A stretch of 64,000 bases of DNA from NCBI GenBank assembly GCA_003249225.1, contig QKJQ01000015.1:186001-250000 (forward strand). Reading direction: 5' to 3'. The notes beneath the pieces are model-generated. The model was not told the DNA's origin. It did no database searches and was given only the letters and a program-made list of their open reading frames with translations. Shown here in pieces: positions 62,924 to 64,000 of the stretch; the stretch's first letter is position 1, and each line of letters begins with the position of its first letter. A program made the translations under genes and the position numbers. Source of the stretch: Clostridia bacterium. GTDB lineage: Bacteria; Bacillota; Clostridia; Lachnospirales; Lachnospiraceae.

Positions 62924-62959
62924 ATAACACCGTTTCATCTTTTTTCCAAACGGTGCTAT
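62924..62959. repeat. Leader hairpin between the two operator-like sites
   Basis: CACCGTTT pairs with AAACGGTG, extended by TATA/TATA with one mismatch, around a 12-base loop. It could fold in the transcript. There is no T-run after it. Confidence 0.55.
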
Positions 62960-62990
62960 ATACTGTGATATTCTACAATTATTTTATTTT

Positions 62991-63006
62991 TGCAATCGGT
63001 GTACAT
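62991..63006. promoter_or_regulatory. Operator-like site 2 (LacI type?)
   Basis: TGCAATCGGTGTACAT lies about 27-42 bp past the -10 box and 95 bp (about nine turns) from site 1, a spacing suited to looping by a tetramer. Confidence 0.5.
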
Positions 63007-63032
63007 AGTTATTTTAACCAATCTATAATCTG

Positions 63033-63062
63033 ATTATATATTGGTGTTTAAGGAAACGTCAA
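63033..63062 (-). promoter_or_regulatory. Promoter of the large dual-importer unit
   Basis: On the minus strand TTGACG (63057-63062) and TATAAT (63033-63038) are 18 bp apart. It lies 23 bp after the GH43 coding end, so the unit can be transcribed separately from GH43. Confidence 0.65.
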
Positions 63063-63084
63063 GCAAAAAAAGGAATTTTCTAAT

Positions 63085-64000
63085 TTAATTCTCCAGCTTC
63101 CACTCATCACTCCATGAAAGCTCCATCGTTTTGTCTTCCTTGAACGTAATCGGCAGCCAGATATAACTTGAATTTGTAAGATCTTCACTGTTCCAGCGAT
63201 CACCCATATATATATAATTTCCACTTTCATCTTTAAACACGCAGGTACTCTGACTGTCAAATGTCGTCGCCTTAGTATCCCCTACACATGGATCGCCTAT
63301 TTCTTTCCATTCACCAAATATACTGTCTGCCATTGCATACCGTGCACGGTTCGGAGTCCATCCGGTAGCCCCCGAGGTAAGCAGATAATAAAATCCGTCT
63401 CTTTCAAAAAGTGCCGGTGCTTCTCTTTGTGCACCGGGAAACAGTCTTACAAAATCAACCCCTTCCACGGCTTCCTCTGGGTCTGTTGCAAGATATGTAT
63501 ATTCCTCATTCAGCTTTGAAATGTACATGGTCAGATTTTCTTCACTGGAATATACAATATACGCTGTACCATCTTTATCCACAAAGAGATTCATATCCCG
63601 TGACATACCTTTACTCTGCGGATACATATCCTCTTGATTTTCCGGGCAGGTATTCAAACGATACCGGTCAATGAAACGAAAAGGTCCAAAAGGCGAGGCA
63701 CTGACGGCTACCCCTGCGGATGCCGCAGCGTAATTCGAATCACTCATCTGTGTTGGTCCATCTGCATGAAACCAAAGAATATATTGATTTGTCTTCTCGT
63801 TATAAATCAGCTTTGGTCTTTCAATTACAGATGTTGAATCATTAATGCTTCGATAAACATTATCCAGCTGTTCTTGACTATATCCCTGATATAAACTGGT
63901 AAAATAGCTTTCAGTTTCAAGTTCTTCTCTTGAAGTTACTGTCTTCATAATAACTCCTTTGAAGGTCCAGTTATAAAGGTCATCTGAAATGTAGGCACAT
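63085..64000 (-). CDS. GH43-family glycosidase, C-terminal part (5' end outside window)
   Basis: The frame is open to the window end; the ATG at 63948, despite an AAAGGAG before it, is internal because the codons before it read CAYISDDLYNWTFKGVI, which is typical blade-one sequence of GH43. 305 residues are visible. The propeller motifs seen are IERPKLIYNEKTNQYILWFHADG, the second Asp in SRDMNLFVDKDG, the acid Glu in QREAPALFERDGFYYLL and SQSTCVFKDESGNYIYMGDRWN. The N-terminal catalytic Asp lies outside the window. The pattern resembles subfamilies 24/34 (galactan or arabinogalactan acting), so arabinogalactan side chains are plausible. Confidence 0.85.
   Translation of the reverse strand, partial: CAYISDDLYNWTFKGVIMKTVTSREELETESYFTSLYQGYSQEQLDNVYRSINDSTSVIERPKLIYNEKTNQYILWFHADGPTQMSDSNYAAASAGVAVSASPFGPFRFIDRYRLNTCPENQEDMYPQSKGMSRDMNLFVDKDGTAYIVYSSEENLTMYISKLNEEYTYLATDPEEAVEGVDFVRLFPGAQREAPALFERDGFYYLLTSGATGWTPNRARYAMADSIFGEWKEIGDPCVGDTKATTFDSQSTCVFKDESGNYIYMGDRWNSEDLTNSSYIWLPITFKEDKTMELSWSDEWKLEN
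63950..63956 (-). promoter_or_regulatory. Ribosome-binding-site-like sequence inside GH43
   Basis: AAAGGAG precedes an internal ATG at 63948 by about 5 bases. It would allow internal initiation of a shortened GH43 product without blade one. This is probably fortuitous. Confidence 0.25.

Noticed and set aside
1-64000. tRNA, rRNA, prophage or insertion sequence
   Set aside because: I scanned intergenic regions by eye and saw no cloverleaf, rRNA-like block, integrase or transposase; a covariance-model search would be needed to exclude small RNAs fully.

Overview
The window looks like a chromosomal segment of a low-to-mid GC Gram-positive anaerobe of the class Clostridia, most likely a plant-glycan-degrading Lachnospiraceae gut bacterium. 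The reasons are the pyrophosphate-type phosphofructokinase, the superoxide reductase/rubredoxin pair, the many lipoproteins and ABC sugar importers that lack a local ATPase, and the set of pectin and arabinan enzymes (GH4, GH13, GH43, GH78, GH105, GH127). The assignment is by gene content only and I do not name a genus. I saw no rRNA, tRNA, CRISPR array, phage or transposase gene.

Layout. 1-3.2 kb: the C-terminal part of a large membrane-anchored surface protein, cut by the window edge. 3.3-5.9 kb: an AraC regulator divergent from a GH4 glycosidase. 6.1-6.6 kb: a rubredoxin/superoxide reductase pair. 6.9-7.4 kb: a CinA/PncC amidase. 7.5-12.8 kb: a minus-strand unit of PPi-type phosphofructokinase, GPH transporter, MTA/SAH deaminase and adenosylhomocysteinase. 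13-16.5 kb: a folding lipoprotein, a lone receiver-domain protein, a GH105 hydrolase and an MgtC protein. 16.6-18.3 kb: a fucose/arabinose isomerase-like enzyme with a strong promoter and structured leader, followed by a repeat-rich 600 bp spacer. 18.9-25.5 kb: trmL, mutS2, a two-component system and an HtrA-like protein that has lost its catalytic residues. 25.6-41.6 kb: mostly housekeeping genes (CheX, aminotransferase with an Lrp regulator, L,D-transpeptidase, nth, ftsH, hpt, tilS, a FtsL/DivIC-like gene), with a GH13 and a GH78 enzyme. 42-48.3 kb: a plus-strand unit of racemase, GH127 arabinofuranosidase, FadR-type regulator, DUF1537 sugar-acid kinase and BKACE enzyme, with a duplicated ribosome-binding leader and a 15 bp minisatellite. 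48.4-64 kb: a minus-strand glycan locus with a LacI regulator, two solute-binding proteins, four permeases, an NHL/TPR protein, a YIP1 membrane protein, a large secreted DUF5696-like protein, and a GH43 enzyme that runs off the right edge.

How the genes may work together. The carbohydrate genes fit release of arabinose, rhamnose, galactose and unsaturated galacturonyl units from rhamnogalacturonan/arabinogalactan-type glycans, with uptake through ABC importers that must borrow an ATPase encoded elsewhere. The most unusual part is the 49.4-62.9 kb operon. It carries two importers in one transcript, and between them lies a membrane/secreted module (beta-propeller plus TPR, YIP1, DUF5696) with no obvious precedent in textbook uptake systems. 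Its promoter region carries two similar operator-like sites about nine helical turns apart.
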